In this document: piece after piece, positions 1 through 37,500 of the stretch
How positions within the stretch are numbered: position 1 is the first letter of the stretch
How the letters are laid out: the number at the start of each line of letters is the position of its first letter
From: Chrysomallon squamiferum
Lineage: Eukaryota; Mollusca; Gastropoda; Neomphalida; Peltospiridae
DNA length: 37,500 nucleotides
Assembly: GCA_012295275.1 (NCBI GenBank)
Contig: CM022673.1
Coordinates: forward strand, 6,450,311-6,487,810
Direction: 5' to 3'
Made by a program: the position numbers and the translations under genes
The notes under the pieces: model-generated
Told to the model about the DNA's origin: nothing
The model's input: the letters and a program-made list of their open reading frames with translations, nothing else
Databases searched by the model: none

Positions 1-216
1 TGCATAATCTACATGCACGAGAATCAGTCTTAAAACGGTTATAAAAATGATAATACCTTTCTGTTTGACACTTACACCATCGTTAAATGCAAAGCCTGAC
101 AAAATAATATATAATAAAGAAGGAGCAAATTCTGCCAAAGCATTTCTACTCTCTACATATTTTGGTGGGCCATTATCATCTGTGAGAGCACCTTCACAAG
201 CTAGTATTTCGTATAA

Positions 217-438
217 CAAACTATACATCATAAATCAAACACGCTTCGTAACAACATCTACGACGACGCCATGTCTTCCGATTACGTCTTCTGCAGCTAC
301 CAACCCAACCTCCGTCTAGAACCGTCAGAGGTGAACTTACGTAGCGGAAATACTAAAAACACAGCATGGAATGATGGGAATCAAAATATGGAAGAATTTC
401 TAAGAGGTAACAGTATTAGCGACGACGATGAAAAATAA
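217..438 (+). CDS. Possible 3'-terminal coding exon of an unidentified plus-strand gene
   Basis: One frame is open from 217 to a TAA at 436-438. From a good acceptor (cttctgcag ending at 296) it would encode YQPNLRLEPSEVN, RSGNTKNTAWNDG and MEEFLRGNSISDDDEK. The acidic, Asn/Asp/Ser-rich C-terminus and less A+T-rich composition look more coding than the surroundings. An AATAAA (434-439) overlaps the stop. A different frame is also open from 47 to 319, so the reading is ambiguous. I do not recognise the protein, and it could be a decayed sequence. Confidence 0.3.
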   Translation, partial: QTIHHKSNTLRNNIYDDAMSSDYVFCSYQPNLRLEPSEVNLRSGNTKNTAWNDGNQNMEEFLRGNSISDDDEK

Positions 439-1869
439 AGTTCCTTTTTTTTTTTTTCTCATATTAATGAACTATTTTTAGTCGCGTATTCATCTTATTT
501 GTTATCGTTTACGCCCAAGGTTTGAGGTATAAACGTCAAATTATCATAAAGACAGCAAAACTAATTATTGGATGCCGAAGCGGGGATTTTTGTTATGGAG
601 CACAACGGGTTGATTTATGTATCTAAATATTCTAATAAAGTTCTGTATGGAATTATTCTAAGATACGTTTTCACGTTTCTTTACGCTTAGACTATTAATT
701 AATATTAACTATTGTCGTACGAACTCTAATAACCTAAGGCTAAAATATCACTTTTATTTTTACTTCGTGTTTAATCTATATTCCCGTTCAAAATTCGTTC
801 GAATCTTTAAAAACAATGGAAATATATTACGAGCATTGCATCAGCTATTAAGTTATGACTAGTCGGCTTAGATTATACATCAAAACAGCGTCATCATTGT
901 GGTTTGCGACAATTCAAATTTAGCATCCACAAAAATCTTTTTTTTTTATTTTGGCATGAAAAACGTGTGGAAATCTACATCAGATTAGTAGTGAAGAACG
1001 CTGCCTTATTTTAAACGCATTAAAAATTAATAAATAAATAAATAATAAAACATTTTGGATTCAGATAGTTATTTTAAAAGTAAAGCGAATGTTCTCACAC
1101 CTTACTGAAATGCAAATTGCAAACTACAATAAAGTTAAGAAGCGTCAGGCTTTTTCTCTTTTCTCTACAAAATTAATAAATAAATAAATTAAATTAAAAA
1201 AAAAAAAAAATAATAATAATTCCGATGAATTAAAAATAAATTAATAAAAAAAAAAAAAGTAACAATTTCATAGTCTGCAATTACATGACTTAGTAACAAC
1301 AAGCATTTATTTTTAAACAAATTAAAAATAAACTGAATTAACATTATGTTTGTGAATTTTGACATTCTCATAATAATACAAAATGTTACATTTACTGGGC
1401 TTTGCTTTATTCTAAAAAAAAAAAAAAAAAAAAAAAGGAATGAATGTTCGAATACACGCATGGTCTCTCTCTCACACACACACACACACAGAGAGAAAAA
1501 AATAAAATTTACAATGACTTAAATTTCCCTATTCCTCTCTCCTGTAAGTTAACATACTTCAAAAAACATCAATTTGTATATTTATATACTTTTAAAAAAA
1601 AGATCTGAATCATATTGTATTAGTTAACACAAATGGAGATATAAATAAGTTAAATTAGGAACGTAAAACAGTAGTAAACTCGCACCACTATCGTCACAAA
1701 ATATACCAGTTTCATAAAACTTCAAAATAAAATTAATATTAAGCAACAACCCTGACATTACCGCAACATCTGAGGTAAGAAACTAAATGAATAGCTAACA
1801 AACAAATCTGAAATTAAGGCAAGCTATGCAATACATTAGTTTAACAACGTGAATTTAATATTCAAATTG

Positions 1870-1900
<31 letters not shown>

Positions 1901-2494
1901 AGTATACGTTAATACATTGTTACAATGATTATATGTAATTGTGCAAGACTGTGACGTCAATTGATTTTTTCAGAAAGTTGAGGAAATGCGCTTTTAAAGC
2001 TTTTAAAACGTAAAAATGTAAATATTAAAACAAGTTATTTCTGCAACATATTTATATTTAACTGTAAAGAGATATAAAAAGTTTCCTTAAAACTGTTTCG
2101 CTATTTTGAGTGTGCACTCGATTTGAAACTGCACTTCTTAATTTAACAATTAATTCATTAATTTAAATATTAACTTTTTATCATTTTCAAGCTGATATAA
2201 AAATAATATTTCAGTCTCACTTCTATGATATTTTTAATCTATGTCACTTTCAGAATTCCAAAACGTTTACAATAATCTTCATATCATGTAGTTTTAAAAG
2301 CACATTTTCTAAGCTTTCCTGAAAGCCAGGTTGCCTGTGATTCTGAATATGAGCAAACTGAGTAATGCATATTTTGATAGGAACACAATAAAAATCATAC
2401 CATCTCATCTTAATTATGATTCCAACTTAGCAACATTCTGAAGAAATATTAGTATGGAATGGATGTAATACAACAAATTTTATTTTAAATTTTT

Positions 2495-2526
<32 letters not shown>

Positions 2527-4125
2527 TTATCATCATCATTATTATTATATTTATTATCTTTGAAGAGTAATCAATTTAAAAAAAAAAAATTCTTACAAGA
2601 TACTTTATTTTACGCTTTGTGAATAATAAATGATGAACATGGAACTTTCCATGAAATAAAACCTATTTTTAAAAGGATTACACTTTTTTTTTTTTTTTTT
2701 TTTTTTAAAAAGACACAAAATAAAATGGACATGTATACCTGTAAAAGTGATGTAATTAAACATTATAATATATAATTAATAAGAATGCCATAAAGAAACT
2801 CAATAGCAAAATATGACTGGAAAGAAATTCTTAAAAATTAACCTTTCAGACTTATGTCATCCAAATTCAGAGAAACAGCAAAGAAACAATACATGAAATA
2901 AATTTTTATTTGACCTTTATCATTTTTTTTTTTTTTTTTTATAATTACATTTTGGCAATATTTATAGCCATGAAAAAAATTGTATTTTGTATAAAACAAA
3001 CAACAAAAAAAAAATAAAAAATAAAAATAAACACAAGGATAATAATAATAATAATAATTTTAAATGAAAAAATTTCTTTCTTACATGTATCTGAAATAGA
3101 AATAATAAATATAAAATTAGCAATTACTGAATAAGTCTGTTCTTTTTTATGGTAATTTAGGCAAAAAAAGACAATTCTTTTCTTTTTTCTTTTTTTTTTA
3201 AAGTTGATTACCCATTCAATTATTAATTTATTTTACCTTAGTTTATTTTATTTTAATTTCTTTCAGCAAATAGATTAAATTTCATTTTTATTCATTCAGC
3301 TTTTGGAAAAACAAATATAAAAAATTAATGAATTTTAAATAAAACCTGTAATATGTTAAAAAAAAAAAAAAAATTAGAATTTCTTTTAAATAATAAGTCA
3401 GTGTATGAATTAAAAATCTATTTTATAATTCTAAAATTCGTCCTTTTCTGCTGCTGTTACAAATACTTAAGATTTCTAAATATATTTATTTATTTTTCTT
3501 TAATGCAGAAAATTGTCTAAAATATGATAATTTTCATTTTCAGTATTCATTGACAACTTAAGTTTAAGTCAAGATTGGTGACTCAAAAAGAAAGCATTGT
3601 ACTTATTATGAGACCTTTTATCAACAAAAGTTTCCCTGTTTTATAAATAAAGGACATACTAAGATGTGCTGTGTTTATTTACCAGCTTCAGTATTTAAGG
3701 ACAAAGACTGAGTATATGTCAAGAACAGTAACTCTGACATGAACTTAAAGTAGGCAGTGCATTTTTAAAAATGGCAACCAAGATGCCAAAATTCAAACAA
3801 CGTAGAATTTTACAATTCATATTTTTTTAATCTCTATTTTATATTTTAAAAAGCAAAAACAAACATTTTTTTTTAAGTAAAGGGCATATAAGATTGTTTT
3901 TGAGTTCTGAGGTACCTACTTACGATAAACTCAGTGTAAAGATAATGCATACCAATTATAAATACTTAATAAAGCTGAATTTTTTTTTTAACAGAAACTC
4001 ACCTAACAAATCAAGTATTTTACTTCTTCTCTCCAACTTTTACAAAAGACAGCGATTTAATATTAATGGTATAAATGGTAAGTGAAATATAAATAAATGC
4101 TAAAATATTATTTGAAATTACAAGC
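439..4125. other. Intergenic A+T-rich region, no gene seen
   Basis: Between the possible plus-strand terminal exon and the Ras 3' end. It holds many A- and T-tracts, a (TA)n at 1871-1898, a (TTTA)n near 2491-2527, AAT runs near 3041-3057, CT/CA runs near 1463-1490 and one perfect TGACGTCA at 1952-1959. Open frames here follow the simple repeats and have no recognisable protein content. Confidence 0.6.
1871..1898. repeat. (TA)n microsatellite
   Basis: About 14 uninterrupted TA units in the left intergenic region. Confidence 0.9.
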
Positions 4126-4131
4126 TTTATT
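4126..4131 (-). promoter_or_regulatory. Candidate Ras polyadenylation signal
   Basis: The first AATAAA on the minus strand after the Ras stop codon, about 670 nt downstream. Further AATAAA copies occur at lower coordinates in this A+T-rich region, so the true 3' end could be more distal. Confidence 0.35.
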
Positions 4132-4799
4132 CTCGATTAAAATATATATATTTATATATATATATATAAAAACCTATAGGAAGGAAAATAAAACTTGTCC
4201 TGTTATTATTAAATATCAGTAAATGAGCCAGTGTTCAGATACTCTAAAACTGTACCAGTTTGTTGGTCATCCATACCAGAAAACTCTAAACTGTATTTGG
4301 ATGATAGAATGTACAAGTTATCTCCCTTAACTATCTAAGCATCTTCCTTTGCCTATCGTATTAGCAATGTTTAAAATAAAAATAATAATAACAACAGTAA
4401 TAAAAATACAATGAGCTTAAAAACATTCACAGAAAACTAGTAGGTGACTTTTTCAATTCTCTACCTGCAGTCTTCCCATAATGCACTGCTGCTCTTCGCA
4501 TAGTGCTGATAATCATGTCCCAGAATGATTCAGTAGAAATCATATCACAGGTTATATAAAATGTCCGTATGTTAAGTATTAAATGGATATACAAATAATA
4601 AAATGTCGAGAATTTAAATAAAAATATATCTCTCTGGAACACTAACAAACTGAGATCCATAGTTTGTTTTCCAGACGTGTTGCCATTAGTAACAGTGGCA
4701 GAAGTACCAAATATATGTAAATGTGCAGGTATATTTCTGTTATTGTTGTTGTTGTTTCAAAAACATGAGGAAAATATAGTTTGGATAAATTTCTATAAA
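4132..4799 (-). other. Ras: Probable Ras 3' UTR
   Basis: Non-coding minus-strand sequence between the Ras TAG and the first poly(A) signal candidate. It is less repetitive than the region below 4100. No other gene is visible. Confidence 0.4.
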
Positions 4800-18590
<13,791 letters not shown>

Positions 18591-18780
18591 CTGAAGACGT
18601 CAGTTCTCCTTTGAATTTACTTCTTTGTCGTCACCACCGCGTCTGCCGTTGTTTCGATCACGTCAGTCATCAATATACAATTAAATTCCAATGCTTAGTT
18701 CTTCGTGACTCTGTGACCCCATTTTGTTCACACCCATCAGGACTGTTATATACGGCTACAGCTAAACTGGGAACGTAAGG

Positions 18781-20900
18781 AGATGAAACACATTTCCCAG
18801 TTCGTCTTTTATTTTTGTTGCCTTAACTTTAAATTATTTCAGCCTTGCTATAATTTGATATCAAACTGAATCCTATTAGTACTTAGCTTTTCTATATTAG
18901 GGCGAGTATTTAAAAAAATAATAAGGAAAATTGTTTATTCAGAATTCCCGTCGGACATCTTTTCGGTACACAGGCTATTTTTAACCACCAATAGCTGGTG
19001 CTTTAAAAAGAACATTCAATATAAACTGGTAATATACACAATACCAAATCATATGTATACAACTAGATGACATATAAGTATATAATTGCGTTGGTGACAT
19101 TTTATGCGCAGAGTTTTTATTTTTTAAATTCAGAGCAGATATTTAATAAACAAAATATAAAGCAAATATAAAACTATTTTTAAATTAATGCATTAGTTAT
19201 TGTTATGTTACATAAATAAATAAATAAATAATTTATTAGCTTGGAATTAAACAGAATTTATATTTAAAATGCAGATATAAATTTTTTAATTCCAAGGGCG
19301 AGTGTACTTGCCAGCTACTTAATACTTTGTACCCGATAACCTTTTATTGCTTTATAACAAACAAACGAAATGGACCCGTACGTAGTTTATACTCTGTCTT
19401 ATTTACTTTGAGATATCAGAGCAGAGGTGAAGTGAGAGTCGATATTATTTTAATGCAAAAAGTGTATTAATGGAGTAACAATCCTTCCCGAATCTCAGTC
19501 TGCATTTGACATGTTTGGCTGGAGTGTCCTAATTTTATATATATAATTAATTAAATAACAGAACATCTCATGAATTTATTTATTTATTTATTTATTTATT
19601 TATTGTATCGTATATAACACAATAAATAAATAAATATCATGAATTTCAGTTATAAATGTATATCGATTCAGAATAATGTTTAAAAATGTAATATTGTGCA
19701 AATGGTTTAATACATCTGCACAGTGTGACAAACACACACACGCACGCACGCACAATAAACATTTTAAAAATGCCCTTGGACTATAACTAAGATGACTGAC
19801 GAAACTGATGGTGAAGGAGAAAGCTGGGATAACAGCAACCATTACGTGGGAACCAGAAAAATATTTTAGTTTTCTATTAATGTTTGAGATCTGTTATCAC
19901 AGGCATTAGAATATATTTTCTATAGTCCCAGTTTTGTTAATAATAAAATATGATAGTAATTATTTTCAAAAACTCGTAAACTGTTTCCCAGGCAGATATT
20001 TTTTCTTTTATTCTTTAATACAGATGACGTAATATCGTTAAACCAAAAACAAAACAAAATTATGAAATTTTACTCCTTTTTTTTTTTTTTTTTTTTTTTT
20101 GTATTATAGGGACATACAGGCGACATTTTAATTATGTAATAAAGAAAGGAAAGATCGCAGCGTTTTACATTTCATAACGATTACTGTCATAATTTATTAT
20201 TAGCAAAGAGTGGTCCTTAAAAAACTATAGTAAGACTTCAGACAAGAAAGTATCATCGAAGTTATGGATATCTTTGCACTAGAACAAAGACGAATTGCTG
20301 ACACATGAGCCACAGGAATGATGTATAAAACATACTTTTATGTAATGAGAATAAACAGATATGTCTAATTACTTTTTATAATCAAGAGAAAAAGAAAATG
20401 TGGTTTGCCGAACATGTAGATTTGTATCTGTATTTATATTTCAGGTCTTTCAGTTTTACTGCATATGTAAAAGCGTGCTAAAATAATAATAATAATAACA
20501 GAGATATTTGAGTATATGAATATATCTTCTAACAAAATAAAAATAATCGTTTTGTTCAATGGAGTTTCTTTTCTTTCTTTGTTTTTATTTTTATTTTTTG
20601 GGGATGAGGGACTTTTTTAAATGACATTTCAAAGTCTTATATTCTATATTAAACAATTTGATAGGATATATTCAGAATGAAATGTTTAAAAACAGGACCA
20701 TATATTATATATATATTTCTTCACTGACATACCTACAGATATACAGGCTATACCGTATACGTAAAGTTATACATGCATACATACTGAGAGATACCCAAGT
20801 ACGTACGTACGTGCATATATACGCTTACAAAGTTACTAATAAATACTTGAGTTAACTAGTTTAAACAAAATAAATAAATAAATATAATTATTCCCTATTT
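18781..20900. other. Intergenic region between the divergent Ras and ALDH3 genes
   Basis: No gene recognised. Contains TTTA/AAAT runs (about 19575-19635), a T-tract (about 20079-20100) and short AT-rich stretches. Short open frames here have no coding character. Confidence 0.55.
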
Positions 20901-20904
20901 CCTG

Positions 20905-20953
20905 ACAACAACAACAGCAACAGCAACAGCAACAACAACAACAACAACAACAA
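20905..20953. repeat. Trinucleotide CAA/CAG repeat upstream of ALDH3
   Basis: About sixteen CAA/CAG units ending some 25 bp before a TATA-like motif. Confidence 0.85.
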
Positions 20954-20977
20954 TAAGACTAAATCCTACAGTATGGT

Positions 20978-20984
20978 TATAAAA
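20978..20984 (+). promoter_or_regulatory. TATA-like motif for the ALDH3 gene
   Basis: TATAAAA lies 96 bp before the start codon, which would place transcription start near 21010 and give a 5' UTR of about 70 nt. In such an A+T-rich genome this match could be chance. Confidence 0.4.
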
Positions 20985-21079
20985 CCAGTTTCTATCTATG
21001 GATCCTTTTCTATAACCTGAATTATCATTTTCCCATGAACTTTAACCCTGCACGGTGATACGGTGAATAGCCTGCAAAC

Positions 21080-32442
<11,363 letters not shown>

Positions 32443-33166
32443 AAACATTTGTATTATTTGAATTGTACTTTCTGGTTTTCAAGAAACTGAATGGATTTTT
32501 TCTTTCTTCTTCCCTACAATGGACTGTCTTCCAGAGTACGCTTATATTTTGTAAATCTAAAAATCATATATAATATGAGAGATCTTCACATGTTAAAATT
32601 AGAAAAAAATTCTTTTTGTACAGTAACAACAATGTTAATATTATGTAATGAAATTAATAATGACAAAAATATGATGCAAAAGAAAAAATAATGATTTCAT
32701 CGTCATCAATATGGATGCAAATTATAACCTATTCAAAGGCCTTAAATTTTGTATAAGTATACAAGTAGAAGTATTTATAATATTAAAATATTTTAGATTA
32801 ATTCTAGTTCTGTTTTGTGTTTGGTATTGTTTTGAACTTTAAAATGTCTTATTCTGTTAGCACATTTTATGTTTCAAATAGATTTATAAATTTGTTTCTG
32901 AAAACATTAAATGATTTGAAATTTCCATCAGTTTCTTTTTGTATTTAGTATTTCCAAATCAAAATCAAAATTGTTTTCAATACTAAAATGTAATTCTGAA
33001 TGTAAATTTGGAATAGATTTATAAATATTTTTAAAAATTAGTATACTTGTGTAAATGTTTTGTATTTTTATCTACTGATTTTGTTATGAAAGAAATATTT
33101 TGTGGTTTTGTACTGTTTGCCAATCAGCAATGAATATTTGTACCTTTACTGAATTGATTTATTAAA
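32443..33166 (+). other. Probable ALDH3 3' UTR with poly(A) signal ATTAAA at 33161-33166
   Basis: The ATTAAA is followed by a GT-rich stretch (ggttggtttgttattt), as expected of a cleavage-site downstream element. Later AATAAA motifs (33417, 33586, 34937) are alternatives. Confidence 0.45.
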
Positions 33167-35870
33167 GGTTGGTTTGTTATTTTAAATTTCTGTGAATGAA
33201 CTGCATATTTTTTTCATTTCACTCCATCTGCAGTTGGATACTGACTAATAACAGTCTTCCAGTCCACATGCTTAATTGTTGAAGATTTATTTTCATGATT
33301 CAGTCATTTTCATGAAGGAAATGTTTACATTAATCAAAAGTATGCAAAATTTACATTAATAGCGATATATAACTGTTATGAACATTTAAGAATTACCATC
33401 AATGAAATCAGATAAAAATAAACAAAGTTGTGCATCCCCTAGTTTTGATAACAGAAGTCTCGCTACAATCTGTTTAGAGATGGTGAGCCCACCATCACTT
33501 ACGGCTTATGACAAGTTCACCCACCATTCATCAGCAATGCCAGCAACATCTGCCACCTGTTTATTTAGTGAACTTCATTTTGTATAATAAATTAAAAACT
33601 TTGATTTTATTTAATAGCTAGTAAAATAAACTTGTTAATAGTTAATGCATTTGATGCAACTATATATAGGAGTATTTTTAACAATCAAGTAATTTGAACA
33701 CTGTTCAAAGTACTTGTACCCTGAACGTTTTCTGCATCATCCCTTTGTTTAACTTGAATCAGTTACACCAATTCCCACCATCCCTTTCACAAATGCTGGG
33801 GAGACCACTGCGTAAGGAACAAAAATGGTAGTTTTTAAATTGTAAAAGTTAAAAGAGAAGTTTCTTTTGAGCCCTTAGTGTATTTTCTTATTGATCATGG
33901 AATTAAAAGCTAAGATTTACCATATGCATATATATTTCTTTGATCTGTTAAAATGTTGATTTTGCAGTAGTTTTGGGAATAAAATCAAAACTATGTTTGA
34001 AATGACATCATCATGTGTTATAATTTTTTATATATTTGTAAATATTTATAAATATTTTCTAAAAGTGATAATAACATTGAATTAGAAAGTTTTATGTTGT
34101 TTTTGTATCTTTATTATCTTCTTTTATATTTTTTTATATATATTTTTTTTTTTTTTTTATTGGTATTTTTTTTTTTTAATTATTTTACATTTTTTGTTTT
34201 ATTATTTTTTTTTTTTTATTTATTTATTTTACTTTATTATTTAAATTTTTTTTTTATTTTCATTCTTTTTTTCTGACCAATTTTAAACATTCCACATTTA
34301 AATTTGAAACTTACAGTAACATGGAAGATTTATTTTATTTTATTACTTCTTCATTGTTTTAGAGGTTCAGTGAATTACATTGACAGACATTAGTGACTTC
34401 ATTACATTGCTGTATTTTTCTTGAACCATTTATATTTTTAAAAAACCCAATTGCAATTAAATTTAATTGTATAAAATTATTAATTATTTACTCCAGAAAT
34501 GTTACTGTGCTATTACAAATATATTTATAATTTACAATAAACTTGTACTGAAATTTTCCAGTTTTTTTTTATTATTTATTTTTATTTATTTTATTTTCAT
34601 TTATTTATTTATTGTATTTGTTGGGTTTTTAATTATTAACATTTTTCATTATTATTATTATTTTTTTTATTTACTTTTTTTAAAATAATTCCATTGTAAA
34701 GTAATACAATTCACAAATAGAGCTAGGATTTTTGTCTTTTTGCTATTATACATGTATACAAATATATTCATTCCAAATTTGCTGATTGTTTTCTTTATAA
34801 TATTTATTTTTTATTTTTTTTGTATCTGACCTGAAGTGTTTTAATTTTGAAAAACTATTTTCATTGTTGAAATGTGCAGAGAAAGATATATATATATATA
34901 TTTTTTTTTTTTTGTTCAGTACTATTGTATGGTGTGAATAAATCAAAGAAAAAAAATTTAAATCAGTATTTGCCTTTTTGTTATTTGTTTGTTATTTCAT
35001 ACCTTAATGTGGACTGTCACTCTGTGTTAAGCATTATGCTTGGAAGGTCATAAGAGTAACCTTCCTCTATATGATCAGTGCAGCATTTCCTGTTCCAGCC
35101 AGAGCCCTGTTTATCAGCAGTCATAAGTTAATGGGAATCACTGAATAAGAGATTCATTACTGTTAACCAATAAAAGTAAACTACAGACTCGAGACAGAAG
35201 TTTTGAAAAATGTGTTAGAAAATTATTCATAATAACATTTTTTGTCATTGTTATTCAAAATAATTACTTACCAAAGCTTTAATATTACCTGTTATAAGTT
35301 AGATGTGAGTTTTCTTTAATAGTAACAAGATGTAATCTTTAAAAATTACTAGAAAGATTAGAACAGAGTTTTAAATAAGTAATAGAGAATGCATTCCAAA
35401 ATTGATATCTTTTTTTTTGTCTTTCTTCTGTTTCCCACCACCCTGCTTTCATATCTTTAAATCTATGGAATGTATGGCAAAATACTATTTATTAATTTAT
35501 CTATGATGATAAAATAAAAGTTATACCTGCCATGAATGTATCAAGTATGAATGATGAAATAAATTCAGTGTTTTCGAAAGCATATTATATATTAATTAAG
35601 ATTACTCATCCTTCATGTTACATTATAACAGAAAAGAAAAAAAGTCCTTAAGGCCAATGTAATAAGGGAACATTTGTTTCCTAGCTAGAAGACCTGAGGA
35701 TATATATTTTGCATCTCTTACAAAGAAATAAAAAAAAAAAAAAAATTATTATTCATATTAATACAACTTTTCACGTTTTAATATTCATTTCGTTCATTAT
35801 TATTACTGTTGTTATATTTATTTTTTGTTTATTTTTAAATATTTTTTTAATTTAATTTTTTTTTTTTTTT
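33167..35870. other. Downstream intergenic region
   Basis: Mostly very A+T rich with T-runs. One less A+T-rich segment at about 33425-33575 has an open frame of 61 codons without recognisable content. No gene called. Confidence 0.5.
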
Positions 35871-35932
35871 TTTTGACGCCTGCTGTAAAGTTAGATCATG
35901 TAATACGTACATTTAAAAGCATTGTATAACTG

Positions 35933-36107
35933 TGACGTCAAAATCAAACCTGCTATATTTCAAGGAATATTAATCTGTTTTCTTTTGACACGTTCTATTT
36001 CTATGACGTCAGATCATCTGATGCATTTAAAGGCGTCACGTTATACATTTCAATATCGGTTATCTTCATTTTATTTTAAAGGCACATAACCTTTTTTTGT
36101 GACGTCA
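35933..36107. promoter_or_regulatory. Cluster of three perfect CRE palindromes (TGACGTCA)
   Basis: TGACGTCA occurs at 35933-35940, 36004-36011 and 36100-36107, with related TGACG/CGTCA elements at about 35873 and 36031. The sequences between share phrases such as agatcat and catttaaa, so the cluster may be a degenerate tandem repeat. CREB/ATF binding is inferred from the known consensus. Confidence 0.55.
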
Positions 36108-36720
36108 TATCTCTTCATTTAAACGCAATATATGGATTTCAATTATTTATTTATTTATCACAACGATTTATATTAGTATTTCTTCTATATATAATACTGA
36201 TAGGCATATTTCAAATTATTAAGTAAATGATGAATTTCGGACATCCTTTAAAAAGTCTGAATAGGCTTTATTTCAGTCTACATGCAGAATTTGTCTGCAA
36301 GAATTAATGAATTTGGCGATTGACGATATTTCAGCATATTCCGGATTAAACTATTTTGAGCAAAAGAATGGGATTTTAGAAAAATGCTAAACGTATATAT
36401 TAGTGAATCGATCCAAAAATCAAAAATGATTTCTCGTAAAAAAATACCAAAAACATTAACTCCCATGAAGAGACCTTTATACGGTCCGTGTAATTTAAAT
36501 AATAATGGTTTTTTTTTTTTTTTGGTTTTTCATGGAATGGTGTTAATAAAATATTTAGGTATAAAAAAAGTGGTTGGGGTTGTTTTTTGTTTGTTTGTCT
36601 GCTTCTTCTTCTTTCTTTCTTTCTTTCATTTGTTTTTGATAACAACTCCATTAATACAACACTGAAAGAAATACAAAAAATGAAAGGAATAATTTTATTT
36701 TAATATTGTTTCCTTATTTC

Positions 36721-36823
36721 ATTTCTCTCTGTTTCTCTCTCGCGCACGCACAGATACACACACACATAACTATACCCTCCGCACACAAACACACTCTCCG
36801 CAAAAGACGCGCGCGCGCGCACT

Positions 36824-36857
<34 letters not shown>

Positions 36858-36990
36858 ACGATTCTCTCCCTTCCTTCTCTTTATATAGATATAACTCGCC
36901 GAATAGTACTGTCGTTTTCTAAACGAATACAAACGATACAAAAGTGATAGCAAAATAAAAAAAAAAAAAAAAAAAAAAAAAAATAAAAAA
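36721..36990. repeat. Compound microsatellite and A-tract
   Basis: CT run, (CA)n and (CG)n at about 36808-36850, then a 27-nt A-tract at 36957-36983. Open frames on both strands here are repeat artefacts. Confidence 0.85.
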
Positions 36991-37009
36991 ATGGAAGGAT
37001 AAAATTGCC

Positions 37010-37500
37010 AGACAGACAGGCGAAAGAAAGCGTCTATAATGTAAATGGGAAAATAACATAAAACTCGGTTTGCATTGAGATTAAACATAGCTTCGAGATA
37101 CATTTAATTTTTAGTAATCAAAAATCTCTTGACTTTCACATTAAGATTAAAGCTTTGGCTTGCGAAAGACCTGGATTAATTTCATTTAATTACTGCTTCC
37201 TAGCCGTTGATAAATGCCGATGCGCTTATCAAGGTACATTTCCGTTTAGGTATGTCATTATTTTAAGATGTCCGACATTAAAAAGAAATACGCGGTTAAG
37301 TGAAGTGTAATTGAAATTATTCATCCAAAATGAAAATGAAATGGCACGCTGCTTCTTGGAAATGTTTATCCGTATGGCATCGGAATATTGGGTTCCGTTA
37401 ATGGAAATTGAAATGAAAGCTTTTACGGCTAATTGGCTGCCTGCAGATCAAAAGAAAGTAATGATAAACATGATGTATTCAGATAACAACAAGTCATTAG
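37010..37500. other. Non-coding, less A+T-rich block at right edge; candidate conserved element
   Basis: Composition changes sharply after the A-tract: no simple repeats, higher G+C, and no long open frame in any direction. It is dense in homeodomain-type TAAT cores (37173-37192, 37398-37403) and a tgataaacatg forkhead-like motif (37462-37472). It extends beyond the window. Confidence 0.35.

Noticed and set aside
1417-1437. A-tract as the tail of a retroposed sequence
   Set aside because: A- and T-tracts of this size are everywhere in the window, and no processed gene body or target duplication is visible beside it.
36384-37103. Overlapping open frames of 60-129 codons on both strands
   Set aside because: They are driven by T-, CT- and CA-runs and have no non-repetitive coding content.

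Overview
The window is nuclear DNA from an animal. It is very A+T rich, full of microsatellites and homopolymer tracts, and has GT-AG introns. It carries two well-supported protein genes in head-to-head (divergent) orientation. The Ras sequence, with E30/E31 and a K-Ras-like tail, and the gene architecture fit an invertebrate. A lophotrochozoan such as a mollusc is my best guess, but the sequence does not prove it.

Left half (4800-18590, minus strand): a classical Ras small GTPase gene. I assembled it by hand from eight coding positions into a 187-residue protein. All G-box motifs are intact. The tail is K-Ras4B-like polybasic with a CILF CAAX box. The exon encoding residues 38-64 (G3 motif and the first part of switch II, including Q61) is present twice in tandem, at 9140-9224 and 8989-9073. 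The two 85-nt copies are separated by a 66-nt intron. They encode the same peptide and differ at 10 positions, all synonymous. Neither both nor none can be included without a frameshift, so they should be mutually exclusive. This is the most striking structure in the window.

Right half (21080-32442, plus strand): a complete 14-exon ALDH3-family fatty aldehyde dehydrogenase gene (499 residues). It has catalytic Cys244 and Glu210 and a C-terminal membrane anchor like that of vertebrate ALDH3A2. Two of its introns (3 and 5) end in tandem arrays whose repeat unit contains the 3' splice site. In intron 5 the unit also contains the first ~20 nt of the downstream exon, so the true acceptor is the last of a series of decoys.

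Between the genes (18591-21079) lies a 2.5-kb divergent intergenic region. A relatively CpG-rich block spans the Ras first coding exon (about 18180-18780), and a TATA-like motif lies about 100 bp before the ALDH3 start codon. The left flank (1-4799) holds a possible terminal exon of another plus-strand gene (ending at 438) and the Ras 3' UTR. The right flank (32443-37500) holds the ALDH3 3' UTR, a 175-bp stretch with three perfect TGACGTCA palindromes, dense microsatellites, and a markedly less A+T-rich non-coding block at the right edge that may be a conserved regulatory element. I saw no tRNA, rRNA, CRISPR or intact transposon.
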